This document shows, piece after piece, positions 4,553 through 5,103 of a stretch of DNA of 5,103 nucleotides. Source of the stretch: CAZQYB01 sp964597535 (GTDB lineage Bacteria; Planctomycetota; Phycisphaerae; Sedimentisphaerales; Anaerobacaceae); the NCBI GenBank assembly GCA_964597535.1, contig CAZQYB010000166.1, positions 1 through 5,103 on the forward strand. The letters are read 5' to 3'. A program made the position numbers and the translations under genes. Under the pieces are notes generated by a model, which searched no databases, was not told the origin of the DNA, and was given only the letters and a program-made list of their open reading frames with translations. Within the stretch, counting starts at the first letter, position 1. Each line of letters opens with the position of its first letter.

Positions 4553-5103
4553 TTGTGATAGGCGCCGGCTCTGTCGGTACTACCTACGTTTATGCGTTGA
4601 TGCATACCGGCCTTGCGGGAGAGATTGTTCTGATTGACCTTGACCAAAGAAAAGTCAAAGGGGAAGTTATGGACCTCGAACAGGGCCTGGCTTTCGTTCA
4701 GCCCGTAGAAATTCGTCCAGGTGATTACTCCGACTGCGCTGATGCGAACCTGATTGTTGTTACGGCCGGTACCAAGCAAATCCATGGCCAGTCTCGTCTT
4801 GAGCTTATTCAACACAATGCCGACATAGTTAAATCAATTTGCGATGAAATTAAAAAGTGTGGTTCTGATGCTGTCTTAGTTATGGTGACAAATCCGGTTG
4901 ATGCACTAACTCAGGTGGCTTTAAGACGGCTTGGTTGGCCCCGCGAGCGTGTCATCGGCTCAGGAACCGTCCTTGACAGCGCCCGTTTTCGCTCTATGTT
5001 AAGCCAGCATTGTGGTATTGATACACGAAACGTTCATGCTTATATTCTCGGTGAACACGGGGACAGCGAAGTTGCTGCCTGGAGTATGACACACATCGCC
5101 GGT
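4528..5103 (+). CDS. ldh: L-lactate dehydrogenase, 3'-partial (runs off right edge)
   Basis: This is the first 192 codons of an NAD-dependent L-lactate dehydrogenase, which interconverts pyruvate and lactate and reoxidises NADH in fermentation; the full enzyme is about 310-320 residues. The Rossmann motif GAGSVG is at 12-17, and Asp37 after the second strand indicates preference for NAD over NADP. The active-site loop reads TAGTKQIHGQSRL (79-91): Gln84 sits at the substrate-discriminating position, where malate dehydrogenases have Arg, and Arg90 is the loop arginine. TNPVDALT (121-128), Asp150 and Arg153 in LDSAR, and His177 in GEHGDS complete the catalytic set. The discriminating Gln makes lactate rather than malate dehydrogenase the better call. 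AAAAGGGG (4514-4521) lies six bases before ATG 4528. The gene is 157 bases from the rubredoxin fusion, with hairpins between, so it is probably a separate unit. Confidence 0.93.
   Translation, partial: MQKQERKVVVIGAGSVGTTYVYALMHTGLAGEIVLIDLDQRKVKGEVMDLEQGLAFVQPVEIRPGDYSDCADANLIVVTAGTKQIHGQSRLELIQHNADIVKSICDEIKKCGSDAVLVMVTNPVDALTQVALRRLGWPRERVIGSGTVLDSARFRSMLSQHCGIDTRNVHAYILGEHGDSEVAAWSMTHIAG

Noticed and set aside
4432..4815. Minus-strand ORF of 127 codons opposite the lactate dehydrogenase start
   Set aside because: It is antisense to a clearly conserved dehydrogenase, has no recognisable domain and is a chance open frame.
4528..5103. Malate dehydrogenase as identity of the last gene
   Set aside because: The substrate-discriminating position is Gln84, whereas malate dehydrogenases have Arg there.
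1..5103. CRISPR array, tRNA, rRNA, insertion sequence ends or phage attachment site
   Set aside because: No regularly spaced repeats, cloverleaf-like sequence, transposase coding or terminal inverted repeats were seen on either strand.

Overview
The window reads as chromosomal DNA from an anaerobic or microaerophilic bacterium. Every gene I can support is on the + strand. No rRNA, tRNA, CRISPR array or insertion sequence was seen. The gene set (ferritin, rubrerythrin-like diiron protein, flavin reductase-rubredoxin fusion, lactate dehydrogenase, small Zn-ribbon and cupin proteins) is typical of strict anaerobes that must survive oxygen or nitric oxide. The style of the unknown first gene and the moderate GC content would fit an anaerobic planctomycete-type lineage, but this is only a guess. 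A run of ten Ns at 1296-1305 shows that the sequence is a scaffolded draft, so some of the damage described below could be technical.

Layout. Positions 1-860 hold the 3' part of an unrecognised gene that enters from the left edge. Positions 910-1257 encode a single-domain cupin. The N-gap then falls on the start of a Zn-ribbon protein (about 1294-1653). The 3' end of this open frame runs out of frame over the C-terminal remnant of a ferredoxin-type protein (about 1553-1732). Positions 1760-2791 encode a CSCG-motif permease of the SO_0444/ArsP-like metal efflux type, followed by a probable terminator. Positions 2792-3109 look intergenic but contain a wrecked ferritin gene: the first 28 codons are joined to the last 48, with a shared AATGAGC at the join and one extra A in an A-run near the start. 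A PerR-like operator overlapping a TATAAT box lies just upstream. The ferritin stop overlaps the start of a rubrerythrin-like gene (3110-3601). Next comes a high-molecular-weight rubredoxin (3660-4370), a flavin reductase fused to rubredoxin, which carries a good internal ribosome-binding site and ATG exactly at the rubredoxin domain. The window ends inside an L-lactate dehydrogenase gene (from 4528), which has all the expected catalytic residues.

How the genes may work together. The block from 2847 to 4370 looks like a peroxide- or iron-responsive detoxification operon. Ferritin would store iron, the diiron protein would remove peroxide, and the flavin reductase-rubredoxin would pass NAD(P)H electrons to partners such as an FprA-type flavodiiron protein (not in this window) or to rubrerythrin. 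The permease probably exports soft metal ions. The most useful observations are the ferritin deletion scar, the PerR-like site, the nested rubredoxin start inside the fusion gene, and the Zn-ribbon/ferredoxin junction, which may be a second deletion.
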